Shown: one piece after another, positions 16,567 through 25,066 of the stretch
Numbering within the stretch: position 1 is the first letter of the stretch
Layout of the letters: the number at the start of each line of letters is the position of its first letter
DNA from: Mycolicibacterium cosmeticum
GTDB lineage: Bacteria > Actinomycetota > Actinomycetes > Mycobacteriales > Mycobacteriaceae
DNA: 64,000 bases
Assembly: GCA_016197365.1 (NCBI GenBank)
Contig: JACPVS010000006.1
Coordinates: 1 to 64,000 of the forward strand
Reading direction: 5' to 3'
Position numbers and translations under genes: made by a program
Notes under the pieces: model-generated
What the model was told of the DNA's origin: nothing
Seen by the model: only the letters and a program-made list of their open reading frames with translations
The model's database searches: none

Positions 16567-17334
16567 TCAGCTACCGGTCCAGTTCGGGGTGCGCTTCTCG
16601 GCGAACGCGGTGGCGCCCTCGATGGCGTCCTTGGACCCGAAGACGGGGGCCATGATCTCGTTCTGCTTCTGCCACATCTCGGCCCGGCTCCACTCGGGTG
16701 CCTTGACGATGATCTCTTTGGTCGCCGCCACCGCCAACGGGCCGTTCTGGGTGATCTTCTCGGCGAGTTCCAGTGCGCCGGCCAGCGCCCCACCCGGCTC
16801 GGTCAGCTTGTTGACGAAGCCCCACGCCGCGGCCTCCTCGGCGGTGAAGTTCTCACCGGTGAGCGCCAATTCGAGCGCCTTCTGATACGGGATACGGCTC
16901 GGCAGGCGCAGCAGTCCGCCACCGCCGGCCACCAGGCCGCGCTTGACCTCGGGGATGCCGAACTTCGCGGTGCGTGACGCGACGATCAGATCGGTGGCCA
17001 GCACCATCTCGGTGCCACCGGCCAGGGCGTACCCCTCGACGGCGGCGATCACCGGTTTGCGCGGCGGCCGTTCGGTGAAACCGATACCCCGGCCTTCGAC
17101 ATAGGGCAGCTCGCCGGAGGCAAAAGCCTTGAGATCCATACCGGCACTGAAGTTTCCGCCCGCACCGGTGAGGATCGCCACCGACAGCTCGGGGCTGTCG
17201 TCCAGCTCGTCCATGGCCGCGGCCAGCCCGACGGCGACCGGCAGGTTGAAGGCGTTGCGCGCCTCGGGCCGGTTGATGGTGATCACCAGGGTGCGCCCCT
17301 GCCGTTCGGTGAGGATCTCGTCCGCCACGCTCAT
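16567..17334 (-). CDS. Enoyl-CoA hydratase (EchA family), canonical
   Basis: A 255-aa crotonase with both catalytic glutamates in place: GYALAGGTEMVLATD and KFGIPEVKRGLVAGGGG. The N-terminus (VITINRPEARNAF) and oxyanion site (GAGGNFSAGMDLKAF) are standard. It should add water to a 2-enoyl-CoA. First gene of the three-gene crotonase-SDR-DapA-like operon, divergent from the TetR gene across a 170-base region containing several inverted repeats. Among the crotonase-fold genes in this window it is the one most likely to be a true hydratase. Confidence 0.92.
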   Translation of the reverse strand: MSVADEILTERQGRTLVITINRPEARNAFNLPVAVGLAAAMDELDDSPELSVAILTGAGGNFSAGMDLKAFASGELPYVEGRGIGFTERPPRKPVIAAVEGYALAGGTEMVLATDLIVASRTAKFGIPEVKRGLVAGGGGLLRLPSRIPYQKALELALTGENFTAEEAAAWGFVNKLTEPGGALAGALELAEKITQNGPLAVAATKEIIVKAPEWSRAEMWQKQNEIMAPVFGSKDAIEGATAFAEKRTPNWTGS

Positions 17335-17504
17335 CCCTCGCTTATCGAAGTCGAATTGGTTCCACAGGTACCGGAAAAACTTACTATAGCCATTACGGTA
17401 ACTCGGCCGGAAGCGCGTGAAGCCCGCATCACGGTATGCCTACCGGTAAGCTTGACGGTCTCCCACCACAGGTTGTGGCGGGGAAACTTATGGAGGTGTC
17501 TGCG
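17335..17504. promoter_or_regulatory. Divergent promoter region with repeated TACC/GGTA operators
   Basis: This region separates the minus-strand crotonase operon from the plus-strand TetR gene. Inverted repeats seen are TTACGGTAA (17393-17401), CGGTATGCCTACCG (17432-17445) and the overlapping TACCGGTA (17441-17448); GGTACC lies near 17368. A similar TACC-N4-GGTA site is at 14680-14691. A GGAGG ribosome-binding site at 17492-17496 precedes the TetR start. Autoregulation by the TetR protein is the likely reading. Confidence 0.6.
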
Positions 17505-18227
17505 GTGGCAAAGCAACCGGTGGCCGAAAAGCGGCAACGGCGGGAGCGCGGGTCCATCAATCCGGACGACATCATCAAGGGCGCCTTCGAACTCGCCGAG
17601 CAGGTCGGCATCGACAACCTGAGCATGCCGCTGTTGGGCAAGCACCTCGGTGTCGGGGTCACGAGCATCTACTGGTACTTCCGCAAGAAGGACGATCTGC
17701 TCAATGCCATGACTGACCGGGCGTTGAGTGAGTACGTGTTCGCGACGCCGTATGTAGAGGCCAAGGATTGGCGCGAGACGCTCCGCAACCACGCCCGCAC
17801 GATGCGAAAGACGTTCGTGGGCAACCCGATCCTGTGCGATCTCATTCTCATCCGGGCCGCGCTGAGCCCGCGCGCCGCCAAGGTCGGCGTCCTGGAGATG
17901 GAAAAAGCCATCTCGGGTCTGGTCGAGGCAGGGCTGAGCCCGGAAGAGGCGTTCGACACCTACTCCGCGGTGACCCTGCACGTGCGTGGATCGGTCGTCC
18001 TGCAGCGCCTGGCCGAGAAGAACCAGGCCGATCAAGAAGACGGGCCGGGCGCCTACGACCAGACGCTCATCATCGATCCCGAGGTGGCTCCGCTGTTGGC
18101 GCAGGTCACCGGGGAAGGGCACAGTTTCGGCGCCTCCGATGAGAACAACTTCGAGTTCGGGCTCACCTGCATCCTGGACCACGCGACCACCCAACTCAGC
18201 CCGCCGAAGGCAAAACGCCGGACGTGA
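17505..18227 (+). CDS. TetR-family transcriptional regulator
   Basis: A 240-aa regulator from GTG 17505, chosen because GGAGG sits 8 bases upstream; ATG 17490 in the same frame is an alternative. After a basic tail (KRQRRERG) comes the helix-turn-helix (IIKGAFELAEQVGIDNLSMPLLGKHLGVGVTS then IYWYFRKKDDLL), followed by a ligand-binding helical domain with TYSAVTLHVRG. Divergent from an acyl-CoA catabolic operon, it probably represses it and binds an acyl-CoA thioester, as mycobacterial KstR-type TetR proteins do. It ends in a strong convergent terminator. Confidence 0.9.
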   Translation: MAKQPVAEKRQRRERGSINPDDIIKGAFELAEQVGIDNLSMPLLGKHLGVGVTSIYWYFRKKDDLLNAMTDRALSEYVFATPYVEAKDWRETLRNHARTMRKTFVGNPILCDLILIRAALSPRAAKVGVLEMEKAISGLVEAGLSPEEAFDTYSAVTLHVRGSVVLQRLAEKNQADQEDGPGAYDQTLIIDPEVAPLLAQVTGEGHSFGASDENNFEFGLTCILDHATTQLSPPKAKRRT

Positions 18228-18253
18228 ACCCGACCGCGGGCACACGTCCGGCG
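18216..18253. terminator. Bidirectional terminator hairpin
   Basis: An 11-bp perfect inverted repeat, CGCCGGACGTG (18216-18226) and CACGTCCGGCG (18243-18253), with a 16-base loop. It lies between the convergent TetR and thiolase genes and overlaps the TetR stop. There is no U-tract, which is usual for mycobacterial terminators. Confidence 0.75.
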
Positions 18254-18261
18254 TCCGTTGC

Positions 18262-19437
18262 CTAGACCTCGATGACGAGCCCGCCACCCTGGCCGCCGCC
18301 TGCGCACATCGCGGCCACGCCGATGCCGCCACCGCGGCGCTGCAGTTCGTAGATCAACGTGGTGACCATCCGCGCGCCTGACGCCGAGATGGGGTGCCCC
18401 AGGCTGCAACCGCTGCCGGAGAAGTTGACCAGTTCCTCGTCGATGCCGTACTCGCGGACCGCCGCGATGGGCACGGAGGCGAAGGCCTCGTTGATCTCCC
18501 ACAGCGCCACGTCGGAGGGCTTGAGGCCGGCTCGCTTGAGCACGTGGCCGATGACCTTCACACCACCGAGGCCGGTGTCCTTCGCGGGGACGCCGACCGA
18601 ACCCCACGCCCTGACCTTCGCCAGCACGGTGAGGTTCTCCGCGGCCGCATAGTCGTCGGCGACCAGCGCGACAGCAGCGGCAGCATCATTGGTGCCACTG
18701 CTGTTGCCCGCGGTGATGGAGAATCCTTCGATCTCCGGATGCAGGACCTTGAGCTCGGCGAGCTTCTCCGCGGTGGTGCCGCGGCGCGGGTGCTCGTCGA
18801 CGCTGAACTCGATGACCGAACCGTCCGGCTGGGTCACCTTGAGCGGGACGATCTCGTCGAGGAACTTCCCGGCGTCGATCGCGGCGATGGCCCGCTGGTG
18901 TGAACGCGCCGCCCAGGCGTCCATGTCCTCGCGGGTGATGCCCGCGGCCCGCGCGGTGTTCCAGCCGACCGTGATCGACATGTCGCGCATCGGCGATTCG
19001 GGGGTCTCGACGTGGGTGGGGGTCATCCACGGCTCGATGAACGTCAACTCGGGACCGGGCACGCGCCACTTCATCAGCGGCGACGAGGACAGCGACTGCA
19101 CGCCGCCGGCCAGCAACACCCGCTCCATGCCGGAACCGATCTGCGCCGCCGCGTTGCCGATCGCGGTGAGCGAGCCCGCGCAGTGCCGGTTGACCGCCTG
19201 ACCGGGCACCGACTCCCAGCCCAGCGCGTCCGCGGCGTAGCGGGCGATGTCGCCACCGCCGTAGTTCGATTCGGCGAAGATCAGGTCATCGATCGCCTCG
19301 GGAGCGATACCGGCCCGACGCACGACTTCGGGCAGCACGGTCGTGATGAGTTCTTCGGGGGTGGTGTTGACCAGGGTCCCCTTGAAGGACCGGCCGATGG
19401 CGGTGCGGGCGGCACCGACGACAACAGGTTGGGGCAT
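18262..19437 (-). CDS. Thiolase (acetyl-CoA acetyltransferase family)
   Basis: A 391-aa thiolase. The nucleophilic Cys is in NRHCAGSLTAIGNA, the general-base His in CSLGHPISASGARM and the second Cys in AAMCAGGGQGGG; NEAFASVPIAA is also conserved. It should cleave a 3-ketoacyl-CoA with CoA to release acetyl- or propionyl-CoA, the last step of a beta-oxidation round. It is a single minus-strand gene between a terminator and a short gap before the crotonase gene. The upstream sequence holds TTTAC...GTAAA arms (19449-19474), possibly an operator. Confidence 0.93.
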   Translation of the reverse strand: MPQPVVVGAARTAIGRSFKGTLVNTTPEELITTVLPEVVRRAGIAPEAIDDLIFAESNYGGGDIARYAADALGWESVPGQAVNRHCAGSLTAIGNAAAQIGSGMERVLLAGGVQSLSSSPLMKWRVPGPELTFIEPWMTPTHVETPESPMRDMSITVGWNTARAAGITREDMDAWAARSHQRAIAAIDAGKFLDEIVPLKVTQPDGSVIEFSVDEHPRRGTTAEKLAELKVLHPEIEGFSITAGNSSGTNDAAAAVALVADDYAAAENLTVLAKVRAWGSVGVPAKDTGLGGVKVIGHVLKRAGLKPSDVALWEINEAFASVPIAAVREYGIDEELVNFSGSGCSLGHPISASGARMVTTLIYELQRRGGGIGVAAMCAGGGQGGGLVIEV

Positions 19438-19513
19438 ATCTCTCCGCCTTTACGATATCGAGTGATTATGTAAAACCGTAGCACCCACTGTAGGCGCCAC
19501 GCCGTGAGGTTGG

Positions 19514-20419
19514 CTACTGCGGTTCGGGCACGTGGAAATGCTCGTCACGCAGCCGGAATGCCTCCTTGGTTCCGTGCTGGGCGCGGGTCTTGACGAAGTT
19601 GAACTCCCCCGGCGAGAACTGCAGGTTGGTGCCGTACGCGTGGAACAGGTAGCTCGCGACCTCTTCCCCCTGGTAGGCCTGGCTCTGCTCGACCCAGCGG
19701 AACGCCTCCTTGGCGATGACCACACCGTCGGCCGGCATCTTCGCCGCCTTCTGCGCCCAGTACTGCGCCCGCGCGCTCACCTGGGCCGCGTCGCACGTGT
19801 CGGTGAAGACGCCGAGATGCTCGACCGCGCCGGCTTCGATGATGTCGCCGGTGAGCAGCATCCGGCGCGCGAGGACCGGGCCGAGCCGATGGAAGAACAT
19901 GTGCAGGCTGCCCAGCGCCGGACCGAGGAACCGGGTGGCGGGCATGCCGATCTTGGTGTCGCGGGCGATCACCGAGATGTCGGTCATCAGCGCCATCTCG
20001 AAGCCGCCGCCGAGCGCGTAGCCGCTGATCTCACCGACGGTGACCTTCGGGAAGCCCAGCAGATTGTGATAGAAGTCGAAAGACTTGCGGTCCACCGTGA
20101 GTCGGCGGCGCTGGCTGGGGCGCGACTTCTTCGGCGCCTCACCCTTCTTCTCATCGCCCGTTCTCTGCTCTTCGCGCGAGCGCTCATCGCCATACCAGCC
20201 GTAGGCGTTGTTCATATCCGCGCCCGTGCTGAACACGCCCTCGGTGCCACGCAACAGCACCACGGTGATGTCGTCATCCTCGGCGACGACGTCCAGGTAG
20301 CGGGCGACCTCGTCGCGCATCGCGGCGTCATAGGAGTTGCGCTGCTTGGGATTGTTCAAGGTGATGGTGGCGATGCGGTGGGCCGCGTCCACCTCGAAGA
20401 GCACCCGGTCGTCAGTCAT
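19514..20419 (-). CDS. Crotonase-fold protein with a basic insertion
   Basis: A 301-aa EchA-type protein, longer than the usual ~260 aa. After EGVFSTGADMNNAYGW it carries an extra charged segment (DERSREEQRTGDEKKGEAPK and on to RRRLTVDRK, roughly residues 76-110), likely a surface loop. One catalytic Glu is present (GYALGGGFEMALMTD); the second is Ala in KIGMPATRFLGP, so hydratase activity is doubtful. NSYD near the start and the long C-terminal tail are also unusual. Its start overlaps the stop of the GntR regulator gene by 8 bases, so the regulator and enzyme form one operon. Confidence 0.85.
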   Translation of the reverse strand: MTDDRVLFEVDAAHRIATITLNNPKQRNSYDAAMRDEVARYLDVVAEDDDITVVLLRGTEGVFSTGADMNNAYGWYGDERSREEQRTGDEKKGEAPKKSRPSQRRRLTVDRKSFDFYHNLLGFPKVTVGEISGYALGGGFEMALMTDISVIARDTKIGMPATRFLGPALGSLHMFFHRLGPVLARRMLLTGDIIEAGAVEHLGVFTDTCDAAQVSARAQYWAQKAAKMPADGVVIAKEAFRWVEQSQAYQGEEVASYLFHAYGTNLQFSPGEFNFVKTRAQHGTKEAFRLRDEHFHVPEPQ

Positions 20420-21170
20420 GCGAAATCAGCCTCGCTTCAATCGTTTTGTCGGTTCCGGCGGCGAGCGTGGAACTCCGCGCCGCCGTGAGATGGTCGGCCG
20501 CGAGCTTGGTGGCCCGCGCCACGTTGCCCTCGGTGATGGCGTCGAGCAGTCGTTGGTGGTCGCGCAACGCCGCACGCATGGTCTTGTGCGCCAGGTCGTC
20601 GCCCCACACCGAGGACTCATGCGTAGACCAGATCAGCTCCAGTGACCCGATGAGCAGAATCATCGGTTCGTTACCGCACCGGGCCACCAACTGCTCGTGG
20701 AACCGGCGGGCGTTCGGCACATACTGCGCGAGATCGTCGAACTGGGCTGTCTGGAGGTCGATCTCGGCCTGCAGGTGGGGCACCACCTCGGTCGCCCGGT
20801 CGGAGCGGGCCGCGCACATCCCGGCACAGATCGGCTCCAGGTGCAGCAGCGCCCCGCTGACGTCCGCGGGCGTGGCCGCGCGCGTCTGCAGCACCATACT
20901 GATCATGTGGGCGGTGCGTTCCGCGGACGGCAGTCGCACCACCGCGCCACCCATGTTGCCGCGGCGCACCGTGATCAACCCGTCGGTCTCCAACAGGTGG
21001 ATGGCTTCGCGCAGCGCGGGCGGGCTCACGCCGAACTCCTGGAACAGACCCTCCTGCGTGGGCAGGATGTCCCCTTCACGCAGCCGGCCGGACAGGATGT
21101 CGTCGCGCAGCTTGGCCGCGACGATCTCGGCAACCCGTGGCTGCCGGATGCGCCGAGCGCGTCCTTCCAT
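20412..21170 (-). CDS. GntR-family regulator, FadR/FCD type
   Basis: A 252-aa regulator. The N-terminal winged helix-turn-helix is clear (RIRQPRVAEIVAAKLRDDIL, then EGLFQEFGVSPPALREAIHLLETDGLITVRRGNMGG), followed by an all-helical FCD ligand-binding domain with conserved metal-site residues (FHEQLVARCGN; a late DHLTAA). FCD regulators sense organic acids or acyl-CoA. It is co-transcribed with the crotonase gene downstream and divergent from the three-crotonase operon. A perfect CTTGTACAAG palindrome lies 20 bases upstream of its start. Confidence 0.92.
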   Translation of the reverse strand: MEGRARRIRQPRVAEIVAAKLRDDILSGRLREGDILPTQEGLFQEFGVSPPALREAIHLLETDGLITVRRGNMGGAVVRLPSAERTAHMISMVLQTRAATPADVSGALLHLEPICAGMCAARSDRATEVVPHLQAEIDLQTAQFDDLAQYVPNARRFHEQLVARCGNEPMILLIGSLELIWSTHESSVWGDDLAHKTMRAALRDHQRLLDAITEGNVARATKLAADHLTAARSSTLAAGTDKTIEARLISHD

Positions 21171-21261
21171 CGACGACCTTTCCTTGCTAACTTGTACAAG
21201 ATAGTAACTGCATTGCCTACTGTATGGTCAACCGTATGTTCGTGGAAAGGCCCGATCCCAG
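21171..21261. promoter_or_regulatory. Divergent promoter region with GntR-type operator
   Basis: Between the GntR gene and the plus-strand crotonase operon. CTTGTACAAG (21191-21200) is a perfect 10-bp palindrome of the TTGTACAA type bound by FadR-subfamily GntR proteins. TACTGTATGG follows at 21218-21227 and resembles TACAGTATGG at 30274-30283. The GntR probably controls both directions. Confidence 0.6.
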
Positions 21262-22044
21262 GTGATCACCACGTCCGTGGACAACGCGGTCCTGCGCATC
21301 ACGCTCGACCGGCCGGACCGGCGTAACTCACTGAGCCACAGCATGATCGACGAGCTGGTCGCGCTGCTGAGCACGGCCGCGTATGACGATTCGCTGCGCG
21401 CCATCGCGCTGACCGGCACCGGCGACGACTTCTGCGCAGGCGCCGACTGGGTCGCCACCAACAGTGAAGGTCGGCGCCCCCGGACCGGTGATCTGGTGCG
21501 CCGCATCCCCCACACCGCCAACCGTCTCGTCGAGCTGATCGCGACCATCCAGCTGCCGGTGGTGTGCACGGTGCGCGGGTGGGCGGTCGGGTTGGGCTGC
21601 AATCTCGCGCTGGCCGCGGACTTCACCATCGCCGACCGCGCGGCCACCCTGTGGGAACCGTTCGTCGAGCGCGGGTTCAGTCCCGACTCCGGTGCCACCT
21701 GGCTACTGCCCCGGCTGGCCGGTGTCGCGCGCGCCAAACGCATGCTGCTGCTCGGCGAGAAGGTGACCGGCGCCGACGCGGCCGACTGGGGACTGATCCA
21801 CGCCGCCGTAGCGGCCGACGAACTCGACGACGCAGCCGATGAACTGGTGCGGCGGCTGGCCTCCGGACCCACCGTCGCGATCGGGCTGGCCAAGCAGGCC
21901 ATCGCCTACGGCCAGGGTGCCACCCTCCCCCAGGCCATGAACCAGGAACTGGCCAATCTCGAACTATCCTGTCGCACTGCGGATTTCAAGGAGGGCCTCG
22001 CGGCGTTCCGCGACCGCCGCGACCCCGACTTCTCCGGACGCTGA
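21262..22044 (+). CDS. Crotonase-fold protein (EchA family)
   Basis: A 260-aa protein with GTG start. The fold motifs are ITLDRPDRRNSLS, GTGDDFCAGADW and RGWAVGLGCNLALAAD. The first catalytic Glu position holds Asn (GCNLALAAD) and the second lacks Glu (WEPFVERG), followed by PDSGATWLLPRLAG. It is therefore probably not a simple hydratase. It is the first gene of a plus-strand operon that continues with two more crotonase-fold proteins, three acyl-CoA ligases and an alcohol dehydrogenase, and is divergent from the GntR regulator. Confidence 0.87.
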   Translation: MITTSVDNAVLRITLDRPDRRNSLSHSMIDELVALLSTAAYDDSLRAIALTGTGDDFCAGADWVATNSEGRRPRTGDLVRRIPHTANRLVELIATIQLPVVCTVRGWAVGLGCNLALAADFTIADRAATLWEPFVERGFSPDSGATWLLPRLAGVARAKRMLLLGEKVTGADAADWGLIHAAVAADELDDAADELVRRLASGPTVAIGLAKQAIAYGQGATLPQAMNQELANLELSCRTADFKEGLAAFRDRRDPDFSGR

Positions 22045-22053
22045 AAGGAAGTC

Positions 22054-22854
22054 ATGTACGACACCATCACTTACGAGGTGGACGGCCACAAAGCCACCAT
22101 CACCCTCAACCGGCCGGACGCCCTCAACGCGCTGTCCCCGCACATGATCACCGAACTGCGCTCCGCCTACGACAAGGCCGAGAACGATGACGACATCTGG
22201 CTGATGATCGTCACCGCCAACGGGCGGGCGTTCTGCACCGGAGCCGACGTCAAGGAGATCCCCGGCGACGGCAAGGTGCTCAACGAGCGGCCCTATCTGT
22301 CCACCTATGAGCAGTGGGAGGCGCCGCAGGAGGGCACCCCGCCGTTTCGCACCATGACCAAACCCGTCATCGTCGCCGTCAACGGAATCTGTTGCGGCGC
22401 AGGGCTGGACTGGGTGACCACCGGCGACATCGTCATCGCCTCGGACCAGGCGACCTTCTTCGACCCGCACGTCAGCATCGGCCTGGTGGCAGCCCGCGAG
22501 ATGGTGCGGTTGGCCCGTGCACTGCCCCGGTCGGTGGCCCTGCGGATGGCGCTGATGGGCAAGCACGAACGGATGACGGTGCAACGCGCCTACGAGCTCG
22601 GGCTGATCACCGAGATCGTCGAGCATGACAAGCTGGTACAACGCGCCCATGAGATCGCCGATACACTGAATCTCAATGCGCCGCTGGCGGTTCGCGGGAC
22701 CCGTCTGGCCATCCACAAGACTTTGGATCTGCCGCTACACGAAGGCGAGATCCTCGCCGAGACATTCCGGGAACGCGTCACCCGCACCGAGGATGCGTTG
22801 GAGGGACCGCGGGCGTTCGTCGAGAAGCGCAAGCCCAACTGGCAGGCTCGCTAG
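22054..22854 (+). CDS. Crotonase-fold protein (EchA family)
   Basis: A 266-aa protein (MYDTITYEVDGHKATITLNRPDALN) starting after AAAGGAAG, a good ribosome-binding site. The oxyanion-hole motif is GRAFCTGADVKEI. The first Glu position is Asp (CGAGLDWVTTGD) and the second region reads FFDPHVSIGLVAAREM, the same form as in the next gene. The two proteins look like diverged paralogues and may form a hetero-oligomer. Its TAG shares its last base with the GTG start of the next gene. Confidence 0.87.
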   Translation: MYDTITYEVDGHKATITLNRPDALNALSPHMITELRSAYDKAENDDDIWLMIVTANGRAFCTGADVKEIPGDGKVLNERPYLSTYEQWEAPQEGTPPFRTMTKPVIVAVNGICCGAGLDWVTTGDIVIASDQATFFDPHVSIGLVAAREMVRLARALPRSVALRMALMGKHERMTVQRAYELGLITEIVEHDKLVQRAHEIADTLNLNAPLAVRGTRLAIHKTLDLPLHEGEILAETFRERVTRTEDALEGPRAFVEKRKPNWQAR

Positions 22855-23627
22855 TGGACACGATCCTGCTCGACCTCGATTATGACTCGCGGGTGGCCAC
22901 CGTCACCTTGAATCGGCCCGAGGCGCTGAACTCGTTCAACCGCGCGATGTGCCACGAGATGCGCGACGCCTGGCACACCATCAAGGCCGACGAGGGCATC
23001 AACGCCGTGGTCCTTCGTGCCGCGGGCGACCGTGCGTTCAGCGCCGGCCTGGACGTCAAGTCGTCGTATGGACAGCCCGAGATCGTCTGGAACCACGAAG
23101 ATCCGGGTGAGCTGCTGAGCCCGAAGTGGCAGAAGATGTGGAAGCCGGTGGTGTGTGCCGTGCAGGGCATGTGCACCGCGGGCGCCCTGTACTTCGTGAA
23201 CGAATCCGATGTGGTGATCTGTTCGCAGGAGGCAACCTTCTTCGACTCCCATGTCAGCGCCGGCCTGGTGTCCGCGCTCGAACCCATCGGCCTGATGCGC
23301 CGCGTCGGCCTCGGCGACACCCTGCGGATGGCGTTGATGGGCAACGACGAACGCGTCGGCGCCGACACCGCGCTGCGGATCGGTCTGGTCACTGAAGTGG
23401 TGCCCCGGGCCGACCTGTGGGCCCGCGCGCACGAGATCGCCGCGACCATCGCGGCCAAACCACCGACCGCCACCCAGGGCACCGTGAAGGCCATCTGGGA
23501 ATCCTTGGACAAGCCCTACCGCGCGGCGATGGACCAGGGCCTCATCTACACCCGGCTGGGCAATCCGATCGCCAAGACCGAGTTGGCCGAGCGGCCGACC
23601 ACCAAGACCGCCCCGCGGATCCGTTGA
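22854..23627 (+). CDS. Crotonase-fold protein (EchA family)
   Basis: A 257-aa protein with GTG start overlapping the previous stop by one base. The oxyanion motif is DRAFSAGLDVKSS. The Glu positions are replaced (TAGALYFVNESD; FFDSHVSAGLVSALEP). The FFD(P/S)HVS pattern links it to the preceding gene product, suggesting a duplicated pair. Its TGA overlaps the ATG of the first acyl-CoA ligase (TGATG), so the chain of genes is translationally coupled. Confidence 0.87.
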   Translation: MDTILLDLDYDSRVATVTLNRPEALNSFNRAMCHEMRDAWHTIKADEGINAVVLRAAGDRAFSAGLDVKSSYGQPEIVWNHEDPGELLSPKWQKMWKPVVCAVQGMCTAGALYFVNESDVVICSQEATFFDSHVSAGLVSALEPIGLMRRVGLGDTLRMALMGNDERVGADTALRIGLVTEVVPRADLWARAHEIAATIAAKPPTATQGTVKAIWESLDKPYRAAMDQGLIYTRLGNPIAKTELAERPTTKTAPRIR

Positions 23628-25066
23628 TGCCCCATCCCCTTTCGCGGCGCATCGGTGAGGTCCTGGACCTCGACCCGACGGCCGGGGCAATCCAATACGA
23701 CGGTGAATGGTCCACCTGGGGCCAGATCAGCGCCGCGGCGCGGCGCCTCGGCGCACTCACCGGGGACCGCCGGGTCGGCATCATGCTGCGCAACACGCCG
23801 GTGCACGTCGCCGCCCTGCTGGGTGTGCTGGAAGCCGGCGGCACGATCGTGGTCATCAACCCGTCCCGCGGTGACGAGCGCACCCGAGCCGATATCGCGG
23901 CACTCAGTCTGCCCGTCATCGTGGGGCTCGCCGACGATCTCGCCAACCTGGCCCGCCCGCGTCCGGGCACCATGCTGGTCACCATCGCGGGCCTGGACGC
24001 CGAGCCGACCACCATCGGCGAACCGGCCGCCGACGCCGGCCGCCCCGGTGTGGCGGTGTGGATGCTGACCAGTGGTACCACCGGCCCACCCAAACGCGTC
24101 GACCTGACCTACACGATGCTGGCCCGCAGCGTCATGGGACGCGACCCCGAGACATCGCCCACCCCAACACAACTGCGCACCGGCGTGGCGATCGTCAACT
24201 CGCCGCTGGTGCACGTCGGCGGCGTGTTCCGGATCCTGCTCTGCATCGCCGAGGGCCGGCCGTTCGTGCTGCTGCCCAAGTTCGACTTGGACCGCTGGGC
24301 CGACGCCGTCCGCGAACACCAACCGCGCGCGGTGTCCCTGGTACCGACTGCGCTGCGGATGGTGCTGCATTCCGAACTGACCCGCGCCGACCTGGCCGGC
24401 GTGCGTGCCGTCACCTCCGGTACCGCCCCGCTGTCGGCCGATGACGCCGACGCGTTCACCGAGAAGTTCGGCATCCCCGTCCTGACGTCGTACGCGGCCA
24501 CCGAATTCGGCGGCGGCGTGGCCGGCTGGACCCTTGCCGATCATCAGCAGTATTGGGCGGCGAAACGGGGCAGCGTGGGTCGGGCGAATCCGGGTGCCCG
24601 CCTGCGGGTGGTCGATGACGAGGGCAGGCCGCTGGAACCTGACCACCAGGGTCTCCTGGAAGTCATTCCCGCCCAGATGGATACCGGTGAATGGCTGCGC
24701 ACCACCGACCTGGCCCGCATCGACGCCGACGGGTTCGTCTGGATTCTCGGGCGGGCCGATCAGGCCATCATCCGTGGCGGGTTCAAGGTGATGCCCGACG
24801 ATGTCCGCACCGCATTGGAATCTCATCCCGCGGTGCGCGGCGCCGCGGTCATCGGTCGTCCCGACGAGCGGCTGGGCGAGACACCAGTGGCGATGGTCGA
24901 GTTGCACGCCCACGCCACGGCGGCCGAACTGTCCGAGTTCCTGGCGACCCGGCTGGCCCGCTACGAGATCCCCACCGATATCGACGTCGTCGACGTGATT
25001 CCGCGAACCCCGTCCGGCAAGGCCGATCTCGGCGCCGTCCGTGAGCATTTCACTGCCCGCCCCTGA
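23627..25066 (+). CDS. AMP-forming acyl-CoA ligase
   Basis: A 479-aa ANL enzyme from ATG 23627; an upstream extension of the frame overlaps the crotonase gene and is not used. Motifs are MLTSGTTGPPKRVDLT (P-loop), TSYAATEFGGG, TTDLARIDADGFVWILGR and TPSGKADLGAV with the catalytic Lys. It is shorter than typical FadD proteins (about 540 aa) because the N-terminal domain is compact. First of three ligases in a row, overlapping the next by 26 bases. Three ligases in one operon suggest separate acid substrates or different chain stages of one substrate. Confidence 0.88.
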   Translation: MPHPLSRRIGEVLDLDPTAGAIQYDGEWSTWGQISAAARRLGALTGDRRVGIMLRNTPVHVAALLGVLEAGGTIVVINPSRGDERTRADIAALSLPVIVGLADDLANLARPRPGTMLVTIAGLDAEPTTIGEPAADAGRPGVAVWMLTSGTTGPPKRVDLTYTMLARSVMGRDPETSPTPTQLRTGVAIVNSPLVHVGGVFRILLCIAEGRPFVLLPKFDLDRWADAVREHQPRAVSLVPTALRMVLHSELTRADLAGVRAVTSGTAPLSADDADAFTEKFGIPVLTSYAATEFGGGVAGWTLADHQQYWAAKRGSVGRANPGARLRVVDDEGRPLEPDHQGLLEVIPAQMDTGEWLRTTDLARIDADGFVWILGRADQAIIRGGFKVMPDDVRTALESHPAVRGAAVIGRPDERLGETPVAMVELHAHATAAELSEFLATRLARYEIPTDIDVVDVIPRTPSGKADLGAVREHFTARP

